Shown: in pieces, positions 12,571 to 24,184 of the stretch | How positions within the stretch are numbered: the stretch's first letter is position 1 | How the letters are laid out: every line of letters starts with the position of its first letter | Assembly: GCA_947044405.1 (NCBI GenBank) | Contig: CAMRHE010000332.1 | Location: forward strand, 1,112,501 to 1,176,500 | Origin: Leptodactylus fallax | Lineage: Eukaryota > Chordata > Amphibia > Anura > Leptodactylidae | Direction: 5' to 3' | Length of the DNA stretch: 64,000 nucleotides | The notes under the pieces: model-generated | Databases searched by the model: none | The model's input: only the letters and a program-made list of their open reading frames with translations | Told to the model about the DNA's origin: nothing | Program-made: the position numbers and the translations under genes

Positions 12571-12838
12571 CAAAACAATCCTATCACTCCCCTTCCATCC
12601 TGCAGTCCCACAAACCAGTCCTCACAGCTTTCTGTTCTCCATCTACACCAGCTCCACTCCTGTGTCCTCTATACAGCACAGCCTAGTGATAGAAGCCCCG
12701 CCCCTTCCTGTGACATCATACCTACCAGGAACAACTCCACTCTAGTCAGGACCATACAGGAAGCGGAAACGGAGCTCGTGTAGCTGGAAAACTGAAAGCA
12801 GTGAGGACTGGAGGATGGAGGGAGAGATAGGATTGTTT
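12571..12838. repeat. Palindrome core between composite copies 1 and 2
   Basis: The left half (12571-12680) is an imperfect reverse complement of the right half (12751-12838). Both carry the tail sequence of the unit, including ACTGGAGGATGG-like and GTGTAG-TGGAAAACTGAAAG-like segments. The same tail lies at 56560-56640. Copy 1 keeps its outer end with the arm at 12730-12746, whereas copy 2 starts inside its tail at about 12751, so the spacer of the palindrome is the outer 70-100 bp of copy 1. Short reading frames here are not genes. Confidence 0.7.
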
Positions 12839-14640
12839 ACATGGGGCTGCATGTAGGAGGAGGCTGAGGGGGGAGGGAGGGATGTATTTACATGGGGCTG
12901 CATGTAGGAGGAGGCTGAGGGGAGGGATGTATTTACATGGGGCTGCATGTAGGAGGAGGCTGAGGGGGGGAGGGATGTATTTATATGGGGCTGCATGTAG
13001 GAGGAGGCTGAGGGGGGAGGGATGTATTTACATGGGGCTGCATGTAGGAGGAGGCTGAGGGAGGGATGTATTTACATGGGGCTGCATGTAGGAGGAGGCT
13101 GAGGGGAGGGAGGGATGTATTTACATGGGACTGCATGTAGGAGGAGGCTGAGGGGGGAGGGGTTGTAGTTACATGGGGATGCATGTAGGAGGAGGCTGAG
13201 GGGGAGGGATGCATTTACATGGGACTGCATGTAGGAGGAGGCTGAGAGGGGGAGGATGTATGACATGCGGCTGCATGTAGGAGGAGGCTGAGGGGAGGGA
13301 GGGATGTATTTACATGGGGCTGCATGTAGGAGGAGGCTGAGGGGAGGGAGGGATGTATTTACATGGGACTGCATGTAGGAGGAGGGGAGGGATGTATTTA
13401 CATGGGGCTGCATGTAGGAGGAGGCTGAGGGGAGGGAGGGATGTATTTACATGGGGCTGCATGTAGGAGGAGGCTGAGGGAGGAGAGGGATGTATTTACA
13501 TGGGGCTGCATGTAGGAGGAGGCTGAGAGGGGGGAGGGATGTATTTACATGGGGCTGCATGTAGGAGGAGGCTGAGGGGAGGGAGGGATGTATTTACATG
13601 GGGCTGCATGTAGGAGGAGGCTGAGGGGAGGGAGGGATGTATTTACATGGGGCTGCATGTAGGAGGAGGCTGAGGGGGGAGGGATGTATTTACATGGGGC
13701 TGCATGTAGGAGGAGGCTGAGGGGAGGGAGGGATGTATTTACATGGGGCTGCATGTAGGAGGAGGCTGAGGGAGGGAGGGATGTATTTACATGGGGCTGC
13801 ATGTAGGAGGAGGCTGAGGGAGGGAGGGATGTATTTACATGCGGCTGCATGTAGGAGGAGGCTGAGAGGGGGAGGGATGTATTTACATGGGGCTGCATGT
13901 AGGAGGAGGATGAGGGGAGGGAGGATGTATTTACATGGGGCTGCATGTAGGAGGAGGCTGAGGGGAGGGATGTATTTACATGGGGCTGCATGTAGGAGGA
14001 GGCTGAGGGGGAGGGATGTATTTACATGGGGCTGCATGTAGGAGGAGGCTGAGGGAGGGATGTATTTACATGGGGCTGCATGTAGGAGGAGGCTGAGGGG
14101 AGGGAGGGATGTATTTACATGGGGCTGCATGTAGGAGGAGGCTGAGGGGAGGGATGTAGTTACATGGGGCTGCATGTAGGAGGAGGCTGAGGGGAGGGAG
14201 GGATGTAGTTCATGGGGCTGCATGTAGGAGGAGGCTGAGGGATGGAGGGATGTATTTACATGGGGCTGCATGTAGGAGGAGGCTGAGGGAGGGAGGGATG
14301 TATTTACATGGGGCTGCATGTAGGAGGAGGCTGAGGGGGAGGGATGTATTTACATGGGGCTGCATGTAGGAGGAGGCTGAGGGGAGGGATGTATTTACAT
14401 GGGGCTGCATGTAGGAGGAGGCTGAGGGGGAGGGATGTATTTACATGGGGCTGCATGTAGGAGGAGGCTGAGGGGGAGGGATGTATTTACATGGGGCTGC
14501 ATGTAGGAGGAGGCTGAGGGGAGGGAGGGATGTATTTACATGGGGCTGCATGTAGGAGGAGGCTGAGGGGAGGGAGGGATGTATTTACATGGGGCTGCAT
14601 GTAGGAGGAGGCTGAGGGAGGGATGTATTTACATGGGGCT
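12839..14640 (-). repeat. 44-53 bp minisatellite, array B (inverted)
   Basis: The same unit as array A in reverse complement (GGATGTATTTACATGGGGCT then GCATGTAGGAGGAGGCTGAG), about 38 copies with variable G-rich spacers. It is bordered on the left by the palindrome core and on the right by GGGGCTGTGTCCTGGAGGGT, which mirrors the left border of array A near 9220-9235. Confidence 0.95.
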
Positions 14641-14898
14641 GTGTCCTGGAGGGTCTGGGGGATTGGACTGATGTTTAGGCTGGTATAGGAGTCCCTGGGG
14701 TGTTATTGGCATCGAGACAGGATCCTTGGGGCGCTGCTGGTATTTAAGGGGGGATGGGGTGCCTTTGGCATCTTAATATGGGGGCATGTGGCTTTGGGGT
14801 GCTAATGACATCTAAAGGGGTTTTTGTGGTACTGCTGGCATTTTAAGGGGGGAGTGTGTCCTTGGGGTGTTATTGGCATGGATAGTGGGGCAGGGGTC

Positions 14899-15344
14899 TG
14901 TAAGGGTTAAAACATAGTTTGCACTATATACAGAAAGCACAAGAGGGTGGAATGTTCTGCAGACAAGACTGCATAGTTTATAGATAGAATACAGACTTGG
15001 AGTCTGGGGGAAGATGTCAACAGTTCTGATGTTCTCAGCAGAACTGGTATTCTCAGGAATGATAAGAAGGACATTCAGATAAGGTGAAAAGGAAAACATC
15101 TGGGGTGATGGGTAACTGAACAAATTTGTCTGATAACGGAACTGGAAAGACCAAATATGTATATTGATCACATGACTGTTATGTAATTGAGCTTACCTTT
15201 AAAACTGTATTGAACTACGCAATAAAGTAGAAACGGTTCATACACGATACCTGTGTACGTCTTGTTTCCCGAGCGCTCGAAACTGGTTATCTATTTGATT
15301 AGGCTTACGGTGACATCCATCCCGGGGGAGATTAACCCCCAACA
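14899..15344 (+). mobile_element. Solo LTR of an endogenous retrovirus-like element
   Basis: A 446-bp insert starts TGTAAGGGTTAA and ends TTAACCCCCAACA, so it has TG...CA termini with matching inverted ends. It is flanked by a 4-bp direct repeat GGTC (14895-14898 and 15345-15348). An AATAAA polyadenylation signal lies at 15221-15226. The uninterrupted target exists at 58451-58470 (GGGGTCTCTGG) and, less well conserved, in copy 1 near 9040-9056, so the insertion came after the unit was duplicated. A 4-bp duplication is usual for gammaretrovirus-like elements. No internal retroviral genes are present, as expected after LTR-LTR recombination. The class assignment is inference. Confidence 0.82.
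15221..15226 (+). promoter_or_regulatory. Polyadenylation signal of solo LTR
   Basis: AATAAA in the 3' third of the LTR, preceded about 20 bp upstream by a TTTAAAA stretch that could be its TATA-like element. The position fits an R-region boundary. Confidence 0.55.
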
Positions 15345-15889
15345 GGTCTCTGGTGCACTTCTAGCATCTAAAGGTAAAGGACACAGGTCGCTGGGGTACT
15401 ATTGACATCTAAAGGGGGGGGTCTTGGGGTGCTGTTGGCATCTAAAGGGGAGGCAGGGGGGTCTTGGGGTGCTGCTGACATGTAATGGGGGGCAGGGTCT
15501 TGTGGGGTTTTGGGTACCTGGGGGGCTGCTGCATGTGTCTGTGTGGGATCCTTGGGGTATTGCTTGTGTAAGAGGGGGTTCTGGAGGTGGTCCCAGGGTG
15601 CTGCCACCTGTGTGCATGTTTGGGGGTCGCTGGGGTGCTATCTATGTTTGTGAGGAGGTGCTGGTGGTGGTCTCTTGGGTACTTCCACCTGTGTGCATAT
15701 GATGGAGGGTCTGAGGGGTGCTGCCATGTGGTGTGCGGATCCCTGGGGTACTACCTTCAGGTAACTGGGGGGTTCCTGCGGTGCTGCCTATGTGTGTGTG
15801 CAGGGGTTGCTGGTGGTGGTCACTGGGGTGCTGTCTGTGTATTGGAGGAGTCGGGCTCCTGGGGCCTTGCCACCTATTTGTTGGGAGGG

Positions 15890-16280
15890 GGGGGGGGCCC
15901 TGGGGGGGGGGGGGGGGGGGGGGCCGGGGGGGGGGGCGCCCGGGGGGGGGGGGGGGGCGTGTGGTTGAACCATTGCCCGGATTACAAAGAAGGCAGCGGG
16001 GCCAGCAACCCCCCCCCCGCCACCACTCTTTTGGGGTGTGGGGGGGAGAGAGGAGGAGAGGGGGGGTGGTGTGGAGAAAAGAACCAAAAAAAAAAAAAAA
16101 AAAAAAAAACCAAACCAAAAAAAAACTAAAAAAAAAATACACCAGAAACCTACCAAAAAAAAAAATAAAAAAAAAACAGACAATACCCCTAACTAACTAA
16201 TAAAAATAAAAAAAAAAAAAAAAAAAAAATAATAATAGTTTTTTTAAAGTGCACTGTGGGGGGGAGGTGTTGTGTTAAAG

Positions 16281-16318
<38 letters not shown>

Positions 16319-16330
16319 AGGAATATTCCA
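15890..16330. other. Homopolymer block, probable assembly damage
   Basis: Long G runs (about 15895-15955) pass into a short mixed segment and then A runs (16085-16110, 16155-16230, 16280-16317). The left side begins as the GGG-rich domain, which continues normally in copy 3 at 59008-59100. The runs replace what should be the join to the 39-bp array and LINE tail. Reading frames here are glycine, proline, lysine or phenylalanine runs and not genes. Confidence 0.6.
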
Positions 16331-19300
16331 AGGTGAGAGGCATTACATTGATAGCAGACAGACAGATAGGGCGTAGCAGGGGGGGGGGGGGATTTAACAG
16401 GCAGAGAGATATTTCAGTTCTCTGTGTGTAATGATCTCCGCTTAGGTCGGTGTTGGTTGTACAGCCTAACCGCGGTGGGGAGGAAAGACTTCCGATAGCG
16501 CTCCTTCTCACACCTAGGGTGGAGCAGTCGGTCACTGACAGTACTGCTCAGCGCGATCACAGTCTCATGCATGGGATGGGACTTCTTCTTCTGCATGGAG
16601 CTCACCACGGACAGTATCCTTCTGTCACCCACCACCTGCACTGGGTCCAGTGGGCTCCCCAGGACAGAGCTGGCCCTTCTAATCAGCTTGTCAAGTTTAT
16701 TTCTGTCCCTGGTTGATATACTGCTCCCCCAGCAGGCCACTCCAAAGAAGATGGCTGATGCCACTACCGAGTTGAAGAAAGTTCTAAGAAGTGCCCCCCG
16801 GATTCCAAAGGCTCTCAGTTTCCTAAGCAGGTAGAGCCTGCTGTGGCCCTTCCTGTACAGGGCCTCCATATGATCTGCCCAGTCCAGCTTATTATTAAGG
16901 AGCAAACCCAGGTACTTATAGGTGTTCACAATCTCGATGCCCGTCCCCAGGATGTCCACTGGTTTAGGAGGGCTTCTGCCTTTGCGGAAGTCCACCACCA
17001 TCTCCTTGGTCTTCCCCGCGTTAATCTTCAGGTGGTTCCGGTGGCACCAGTCCACAAAATCCTGGTTCAGTTCTCTGTACTCCCTGTCATCATCATCTGT
17101 GATGAGACCCACTATTGCAGAGTCGTCAGAATACTTCTGTAGGTAGCAGCTGGATGAGTTGCACCTAAAATCTGCAGTGTACAGTGTGAAGAGGAAAGGG
17201 GCGAGAACCGTACCCTGAGGTGCCCCCGTATTACAGATCACTGTACCTGACACACAGTCTCGGGCTCTCACGTATTGAGGTCGATTTGTGAGGTAGTCTA
17301 GGATCCAGTTGGAGAGGTGGTGGTCCACTCCAGCAAGGCCCAGCTTGTCCCTCAATGACCTGGGCTGTATGGTGTTAAAAGCACTGGAGAAGTCAAAGAA
17401 CATTATTCTCACTGTGTTCCCTGGTTTCTCCAGGTGAGACAGAGCCCTGTGCAGAAGATGGATGATGGCATCATCTACCCCAATGCCCGGCCGATAAGCA
17501 AACTGGAGGGGGGTCCATAGCGGGGCTCACTAGAGGGCGGAGATGTGTGAGAACCAATCTCTCCAAGATCTTCATCAGGTGGGATGTCAGTGCTACAGGT
17601 CTGTAGTCGTTGAGGTCCATAGGGTGGGGTTTCTTTGGAACTGGTACCACACAAGAAGATTTCCATAATTCAGGGACTATTTCCTGCCTCAGGCTCATAT
17701 TATACATATATGTAATTATACCACACAGCTGGTCCCCACAAGTCTTAATTAGCCTTGCACTGATGTCATCTGGCCCTCCGGCTTTCCTCGCCTTGATCTT
17801 TTTCATCTCCTTCCTCACCTGGGCCCGTGTGAAGGTCAGACTGTGGCCAGATAAAGATGGATTTCTGGATTTACTGGTCTGTTGGGAAGTGGCCGCATGG
17901 GGAGAAGTCATTGTGGTGGGGGGAGCTGAAGGACATGCTGGGGTGGGAGGAGCTGGTGTGTGATCAAATCTGTTGAAGAATAGGTTTAGTTCATTAAGCC
18001 AGTTAACATCTGCCTCAATCTGGCAGACAGACTGTTTATGACCCGAAATTGACTTAAGCCCCTCCCAGACCCCCCTTATGTCTTTTCTTTCCATTTGCTT
18101 TTCCATTTTTTCTTTATAACTGGATTTTCCCTGCCTGATTTGATGCCTCAGCTCCTTTTGTACTTCCCTCAACCCCTCCTTATCTCTTGTCCTGAATGCC
18201 ATCTTTTTCTCCTTAAGTAGTGTTTTTATATCAGAGTTAATCCATGGTTTGTTATTGGAGAAGCACCTCACCACTTTTGTGGGTACTGTGTTGTCCACAC
18301 AAAAATTAATGTAGTCCGTTATGCAGTGTGTGAGTCCTTCTATATCTTCCCCATAAGAATCCTGCAGAACTTCCCATGCGGTTGTGTCAAAACAATCCCT
18401 CAGAGCCTCATCACTCTCCTCGGACCATATCCTCACTGTGCGGGTGACAGCTGGTTCTCTACGTACAAGTGGCTTGTACACAGGTCGGAGATGTACTAGG
18501 TTGTGATCCGATCTCCCCAGGGGCGGTAGGGCTGATGAGTTGTATGCCTCCCTCACGTTGGCAAAGAACAAGTCCAGTGTTTTGTTGTCTCTTGTGTGGC
18601 AGGTTACATACTGTGTGAAACTGGGCAGTGTGGATGATGGAGAGGCATGGTTGAAATCACCCGACAGAAGAAAGAGGGCCTGGGGGTGCTGAGACTGTAA
18701 CTGGCTCAGCGTGGCTTGTAGGACCTCGCAGGCAGCGTCAGCTTTCGCAGAGGGGGGGACATATGCAGCTATCACGATGACATGTGATAGTTCCCTTGGT
18801 AGGTAGAAAGGTCTCATGCTCACAGCTAATAGTTCAATGTCCTTACAGCAAGTTTGATCTTTAATCACAATGTGCCTAGGATTGCACCATCTATTATTCA
18901 CAAACATTGCCAGCCCCCCTCCTTTCCTCTTACCGCTCTCCCTTGTCCTGTCTGCCCGAAGGAGTTTAAAACCATCCAAGGAGACCAGAGGGTCAGGAGT
19001 AACTTCAGTGAGCCAAGTCTCTGTAAGTAGCATCATGCTGCACGCCCGAAACTCCTGATGCTGCCTGGTGAGCGCTGTTAGTTCATCCATCTTGTTTGCA
19101 AGAGATCTCACATTGCCCATGATGATGGAGGGAACAGCTGGTTGGTAACGCCTCTTTTTAATCCTCTGAAGAGTTCCTGCTCTGCATCCCCTCACCCGCT
19201 TTTTCTTTCTCCAAATCTCACGGGGGATGTGTGACCAGATGGTATGCCCTCCTGCTGTGCCTCTGAGCTGCAGAATTTCCTCTCTTGTATAGACAAAGGA

Positions 19301-19515
19301 ATTGTCTGCATACACAAAAGATCCCATTTTCAAGCAGAACAAAGACAGATAAAAAAAAAAAAAAAAAAAGTATCACAAGGGTCCAAGTCTTTGTGTGTGT
19401 TTCATAGTGCAAAGTCCTTAAGTAGAGAGGTACAAAACGAGTCATAGAAAGAAAAATAAGATAGAGAGTCTCAGAGCTGCTGTAGCTGGCAGCCACTCCA
19501 GCGGCGCCATCTTGG
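16330..19515 (-). mobile_element. Rex1/Babar-like LINE (non-LTR retrotransposon)
   Basis: About 3.2 kb on the minus strand. The 5' end at about 19515 reads CCAAGATGGCGCCGCTGG, a typical LINE leader. One long ORF with endonuclease and reverse transcriptase follows, broken once. The 3' end lies near 16330 next to A-rich sequence; no clean tail or target duplication is visible because both ends abut homopolymer runs. The palm motif FDFSSAFNTI is my reason for choosing the Rex1/Babar branch of the CR1/L2 superclade. It sits between the GGG-rich domain and 39-bp array of composite copy 2. Confidence 0.75.
16414..19327 (-). pseudogene. LINE endonuclease-reverse transcriptase, frameshifted
   Basis: The first ATG in a good position is at 19327 (MGSFVYADNS). 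The upstream half (19327-17471) carries an apurinic-type endonuclease with GDFNH and SDHNLVHL motifs and the beginning of the reverse transcriptase (KKIKARKAGGPDDI, LNDYRPVALTS). The downstream half (about 17500-16414) is in another frame. It carries the palm (RIMFFDFSSAFNTI, GAPQGTVLAPFLFTLY), the catalytic YSDDSAIVGL, and the thumb and C-terminal region ending LYNQHRPKR. The frame break lies around the G run near 17505-17512, so a single base error or indel would restore a complete protein. The enzyme would nick target DNA and copy LINE RNA. Confidence 0.88.
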
Positions 19516-19547
<32 letters not shown>

Positions 19548-19550
<3 letters not shown>

Positions 19551-19790
19551 GAGACCGTGTACCACCTATAGTAACTGCCACAGAGGGCACCCGACCATGA
19601 ACCTACCTATAGTAACTACAGAGTACACCGAGACCATGAACCTACCTACCTACTAACTACAGAGTACACCCAGACCATGAACCTACCTATAGTAACTACA
19701 GAGTACACCCAGACCATGAACCTACCTAGTAGTAACTACAGAATACACTGAGACCATGAACCTACCTATAGTAACTGCAGAGTACATAGT
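19548..19790 (-). repeat. 39-bp satellite, degenerate inverted start of array 2
   Basis: About six monomers in the minus orientation (CATGAACCTACCTATAGTAA) with many indels and substitutions, following directly on the A run at the LINE 5' end. This is the orientation expected for composite copy 2. Confidence 0.8.
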
Positions 19791-22182
19791 CTCAGTATAT
19801 TCTGTAGGACTACTAGGTAGGGTCAGGTCCAGGGTGTGGGGGTATACTCTGTAGTTACTATATAGGTAGGTCAACCTCTGGGTGTACTATGTAGATACTA
19901 TAGGTAGACCCGTTCACTGGTCGTAGCTGTATCTCTGTAGTTACTATAGGTAGGTTCATGGTCTGGGTGTACTCTGTAGTTACTATAGGTAGGTTCATGG
20001 TCTGGGTGTACTCTGTAGTTACTATAGGTAGGTTCATGGTCTCGGTATATTCTGTAGTTACTATAGGTAGGTTCATGGTCTGGGTGTATTCTGTAGTTAC
20101 TATAGGTAGGTTCCTGGTCTCGGTGTACTCTGTAGTTACTATAGGTAGGTTCATGGTCTGGGTGTACTCTGTAGTTACTATAGATAGGTTCATGGTCTGG
20201 GTGTACTCTGTAGTTACTATAGGTAGGTTCATGGTCTCAGTGTATTCTGTAGTTACTATAGGTAGGTTCATGGTCTGGGTGTACTCTGTAGTTACTATAG
20301 GTAGGTTCATGGTCTGGGTGTATTCTGTAGTTACTATAGGTAGGTTCATGGTCTGGGTGTACTCTGTAGTTACTATAGGTAGGTTCATGGTCTGGGTGTA
20401 CTCTGTAGTTACTATAGGTAGGTTCATGGTCTCGGTGTACTCTGTAGTTACTATAGGTAGGTTCATGGTCTGGGTATATTCTGTAGTTACTATAGGTAGG
20501 TTCATGGTCTGGGTGTATTCTGTAGTTACTATAGGTAGGTACATGGTCTGGGTGTACTCTGTAGTTACTATAGGTAGGTTCATGGTCTGGGTGTATTCTG
20601 TAGTTACTATAGGTAGGTTCATGGTCTGGGTGTATTCTGTAGTTACTATAGGTAGGTTCATGGTCTGGGTGTACTCTGTAGTTACTATAGGTAGGTTCAT
20701 GGTCTCGGTGTACTCTGTAGTTACTATAGGTAGGTTCATGGTCTGGGTGTACTCTGTAGTTACTATAGGTAGGTTCATGGTCTGGGTGTACTCTGTAGTT
20801 ACTATAGGTAGGTACATGGTCTGGGTGTACTCTGTAGTTACTATAGGTAGGTTCATGGTCTGGGTGTATTCTGTAGTTACTATAGGTAGGTTCATGGTCT
20901 GGGTGTATTCTGTAGTTACTATAGGTAGGTTCCATGGTCTGGGTGTACTCTGTAGTTACTATAGGTAGGTTCATGGTCTCGGTGTACTCTGTAGTTACTA
21001 TAGGTAGGTTCATGGTCTGGGTGTACTCTGTAGTTACTATAGGTAGGTTCATGGTCTGGGTGTACTCTGTAGTTACTATAGGTAGGTTCATGGTCTGGGT
21101 GTACTCTGTAGTTACTATAGGTAGGTTCATGGTCTGGGTGTACTCTGTAGTTACTATAGGTAGGTTCATGGTCTGGGTGTACTCTGTAGTTACTATAGGT
21201 AGGTTCATGGTCTGGGTGTATTCTGTAGTTACTATAGGTAGGTTCATGGTCTGGGTGTACTCTGTAGTTACTATAGGTAGGTTCATGGTCTGGGTGTATT
21301 CTGTAGTTACTATAGGTAGGTTCCTGGTCTCGGTGTATTCTGTAGTTACTATAGGTAGGTTCATGGTCTGGGTGTATTCTGTAGTTACTATAGGTAGGTT
21401 CATGGTCTGGGTGTACTCTGTAGTTACTATAGGTAGGTTCATGGTCTGGGTGTACTCTGTAGTTACTATAGGTAGGTTCATGGTCTGGGTGTACTCTGTA
21501 GTTACTATAGGTAGGGTCATGGTCTGGGTGTACTCTGTAGTTACTATAGGTAGGTTCATGGTCTGGGTGTACTCTGTAGTTACTATAGGTAGGTTCATGG
21601 TCTCGGTGTATTCTGTAGTTACTATAGGTAGGTTCATGGTCTGGGTGTATTCTGTAGTTACTATAGGTAGGTTCATGGTTTGGGTGTACTCTGTAGTTAC
21701 TATAGGTAGGTTCATGGTCTGGGTGTACTCTGTAGTTACTATAGGTAGGTTCATGGTCTGGGTGTACTCTGTAGTTACTATAGGTAGGTTCATGGTCTGG
21801 GTGTACTCTGTAGTTACTATAGGTAGGTTCATGGTCTGGGTGTACTCTGTAGTTACTATAGGGTAGGTACATGGTCTCGGTGTATTCTGTAGTTACTATA
21901 GGTAGGTTCATGGTCTGGGTGTACTCTGTAGTTACTATAGGTAGGTTCATGGTCTCGGTGTACTCTGTAGTTACTATAGTTAGGTTCATGGTCTGGGTGT
22001 ACTCTGTAGTTACTATAGGTAGGTTCATGGTCTGGGTGTACTCTGTAGTTACTATAGGTAGGTTCATGGTCTGGGTGTATTCTGTAGTTACTATAGGTAG
22101 GTTCATGGTCTGGGTGTACTCTGTAGTTACTATAGGTAGGTTCATGGTCTCGGTGCATTCTGTACTTACTATAGGTAGGTCC
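19791..22182 (+). repeat. 39-bp satellite, array 2 (~61 copies)
   Basis: The same monomer as array 1, in plus orientation from about 19791 onward. The first monomers are degenerate (19791-19930) and then regular. One-base register slips occur near 20930 and 21860. The array ends at GGTAGGTCCTCCTTACAG, where the hairpin at 22186 begins. Long reading frames on both strands are by-products of the repeat. Confidence 0.96.
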
Positions 22183-22185
22183 TCC

Positions 22186-22249
22186 TTACAGCTACTCCAT
22201 TCTAGATAGGTCTGTAATGAGACGGCTAGAATGGAGTTGATGTAAGGAG
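22186..22249. repeat. Boundary hairpin between inverted 39-bp monomers
   Basis: The arms TCCTTACAGCTACTCCATTCTAG and its near-complement (ending TGTAAGGA) flank a loop of about 20 nt. The loop, read in reverse complement, matches the loop at 199-218 (GTCTCAYTACAGA), so this is the same hairpin as at 182-235 in the other orientation. The monomers to the left are plus and those to the right are minus, so the palindrome extends beyond the hairpin. Confidence 0.8.
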
Positions 22250-22347
22250 AACCTACCTATAGTAAGTACAGAATGCACCGAGACCATGAACCTACCTATA
22301 GTAACTACAGAATACACAGAGACCATGAACCTACCTGCAGCAACTAT
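22250..22347 (-). repeat. 39-bp satellite, short inverted tail
   Basis: A little over two monomers in the minus orientation ending CATGAACCTACCTGCAGCAAC. The terminal junction is the same as at 63900-63916 and, in reverse complement, at 229-250. Confidence 0.85.
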
Positions 22348-22750
22348 ATACTGATAAATCCGGTGCACAGCGATACATCACAGTTTAGATCTATGTCACT
22401 TATGAATTGCCATAGATTGCCATTATACAGTAACTCACAACAAGAAAGTGGCGCGAGGTATAATAAATATATCAGGCCGAGGCGTCACCGCCCTGCGCAG
22501 GCTTATTTGCACGGTCACAGAACTTGTTTGGCGCAAATTATATATACATATGGCACTCATAACTTATACACACACACACACACACATATATATATAAAAT
22601 TTATGAGTGCTATATGTATATATGTCCAGGAATGTGTTTTTCCTCCATTCATATTGCTAATCATATATATATGTAATGTCCCTCTTGGCCAGTTCTGACT
22701 CCAGGATCCTCTGTATAGAGACTCTTCTCTGGCTTGTCCTGTAGTGAGGG
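22348..22750. other. Non-coding spacer with CA/TA microsatellite
   Basis: There is a (CA)n run followed by TATATA at about 22566-22600. No gene or RNA was recognised in the remaining sequence. Confidence 0.4.
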
Positions 22751-22834
22751 GACTAGATTGGAGTTTCTAGCGGCAGCTCCTGTAATATCTCCATTCTAGT
22801 CACCTCAGTAATGAACATGTCTACATTGGAGTTG
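22751..22834. repeat. Boundary-hairpin family member, diverged
   Basis: Arms CTCCATTCTAG (22789-22799) and CATTGGAGTTG (22824-22834) enclose the loop TCACCTCAGTAATGAAC. That loop recurs at 63929-63945 with one flanking change, and partly at 22855-22908. A further arm-like segment lies at 22751-22770. Confidence 0.65.
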
Positions 22835-22854
22835 GTTCTAGCAGGTTCTACCCC

Positions 22855-22908
22855 CAGCAACTCCATTCTAGACCGTTCACTAGTGAGGTGACTAGAATGG
22901 AGTTGCTG
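22855..22908. repeat. Boundary-hairpin family member
   Basis: Arms CAGCAACTCCATTCTAG (22855-22871) and its exact complement (22892-22908) surround a 20-nt loop. No satellite monomer adjoins it, so the hairpin also exists without an array. Confidence 0.8.
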
Positions 22909-22919
22909 GAGGGTTGCTG

Positions 22920-22939
22920 TATGTGTGTGTATATGTATG

Positions 22940-23006
<67 letters not shown>
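22920..23006. repeat. TG/TA microsatellite
   Basis: Alternating TG and TA dinucleotide runs immediately left of a Tc1 element. Tc1-type elements insert at TA, and here several sit inside such runs. Confidence 0.8.
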
Positions 23007-23940
<934 letters not shown>

Positions 23941-23954
23941 TAAGTGTGTGTGTG

Positions 23955-23994
<40 letters not shown>

Positions 23995-23996
<2 letters not shown>

Positions 23997-24180
23997 TCGG
24001 CCCCCTTGAACTTTTCAACCTTTTGCCACATTTCAGGCCTCAAACATAAGGATATAAAATTTAAATTTTTTGGTGAAGAATCAACAAGTGGGACACAATC
24101 GTGAAGTGGAACAAAATTTATTGGATATTTTAAACTTTTGTAAATAATATAGAACTGAAAAGAGGGGCGTGCCAAAATAT
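23995..24180 (+). mobile_element. Tc1-family terminal fragment
   Basis: The segment beginning TATTCGGCCCCCTTGAACTT resembles a Tc1-type terminal repeat I recognise from fish and frog genomes. It stops at GGGGCGTGCC and joins a different element. Only the end remains. Family recognition is from memory. Confidence 0.5.
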
Positions 24181-24184
24181 TCAC

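Larger units (their letters stand above)
217..12746 (+). repeat. Composite array-bearing unit, copy 1
   Basis: Order of modules: hairpin arm, 39-bp array (238-5181), about 1.4 kb of extra sequence, CCC-rich domain (about 6560-9224), 44-53 bp minisatellite (9225-12570), GC-rich tail, and a closing arm AACAACTCCACTCTAGT (12730-12746). The same module order, reversed, is found at 56469-63927, which defines the unit independently. No coding gene is recognisable inside, so if it is or was mobile it is non-autonomous. No target-site duplication is obvious. It may instead be a segmentally duplicated satellite locus. Confidence 0.55.
14641..15890 (-). repeat. GGG-rich domain, composite copy 2
   Basis: This is the imperfect reverse complement of the CCC-rich domain of copy 1, and collinear with 58349-59040. 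Shared landmarks include TCTGGGGGATTGGA, GATGTTTAGG and GGTATAGGAGT. It is interrupted by the solo LTR at 14899-15344. The reading frames here are products of low-complexity sequence. Confidence 0.75.
12751..22347 (-). repeat. Composite array-bearing unit, copy 2 (inverted, disrupted)
   Basis: Read on the minus strand this has the same modules as copy 1. On the plus strand they appear as tail (12751-12838), minisatellite (12839-14640), GC-rich domain (14641-15890) and 39-bp array (19548-22347). The outer end of the tail is missing. A solo LTR interrupts the GC-rich domain and a LINE lies between that domain and the 39-bp array. The 39-bp array has switched orientation internally. It ends in the same CATGAACCTAC-CTGCAGCAAC junction as the other copies. 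Confidence 0.5.

Noticed and set aside
9225..14640. Reading frames with MQPHVNTSLPPSASSY repeats
   Set aside because: Translations of the 44-53 bp minisatellite. Variable spacer lengths break the frames continually, and the mirrored array gives the same on the other strand.
15890..16330. G-quadruplex region or genuine poly(A) tail
   Set aside because: The runs of G and A are excessive, mixed and replace expected sequence. Assembly damage is more likely than a functional structure.
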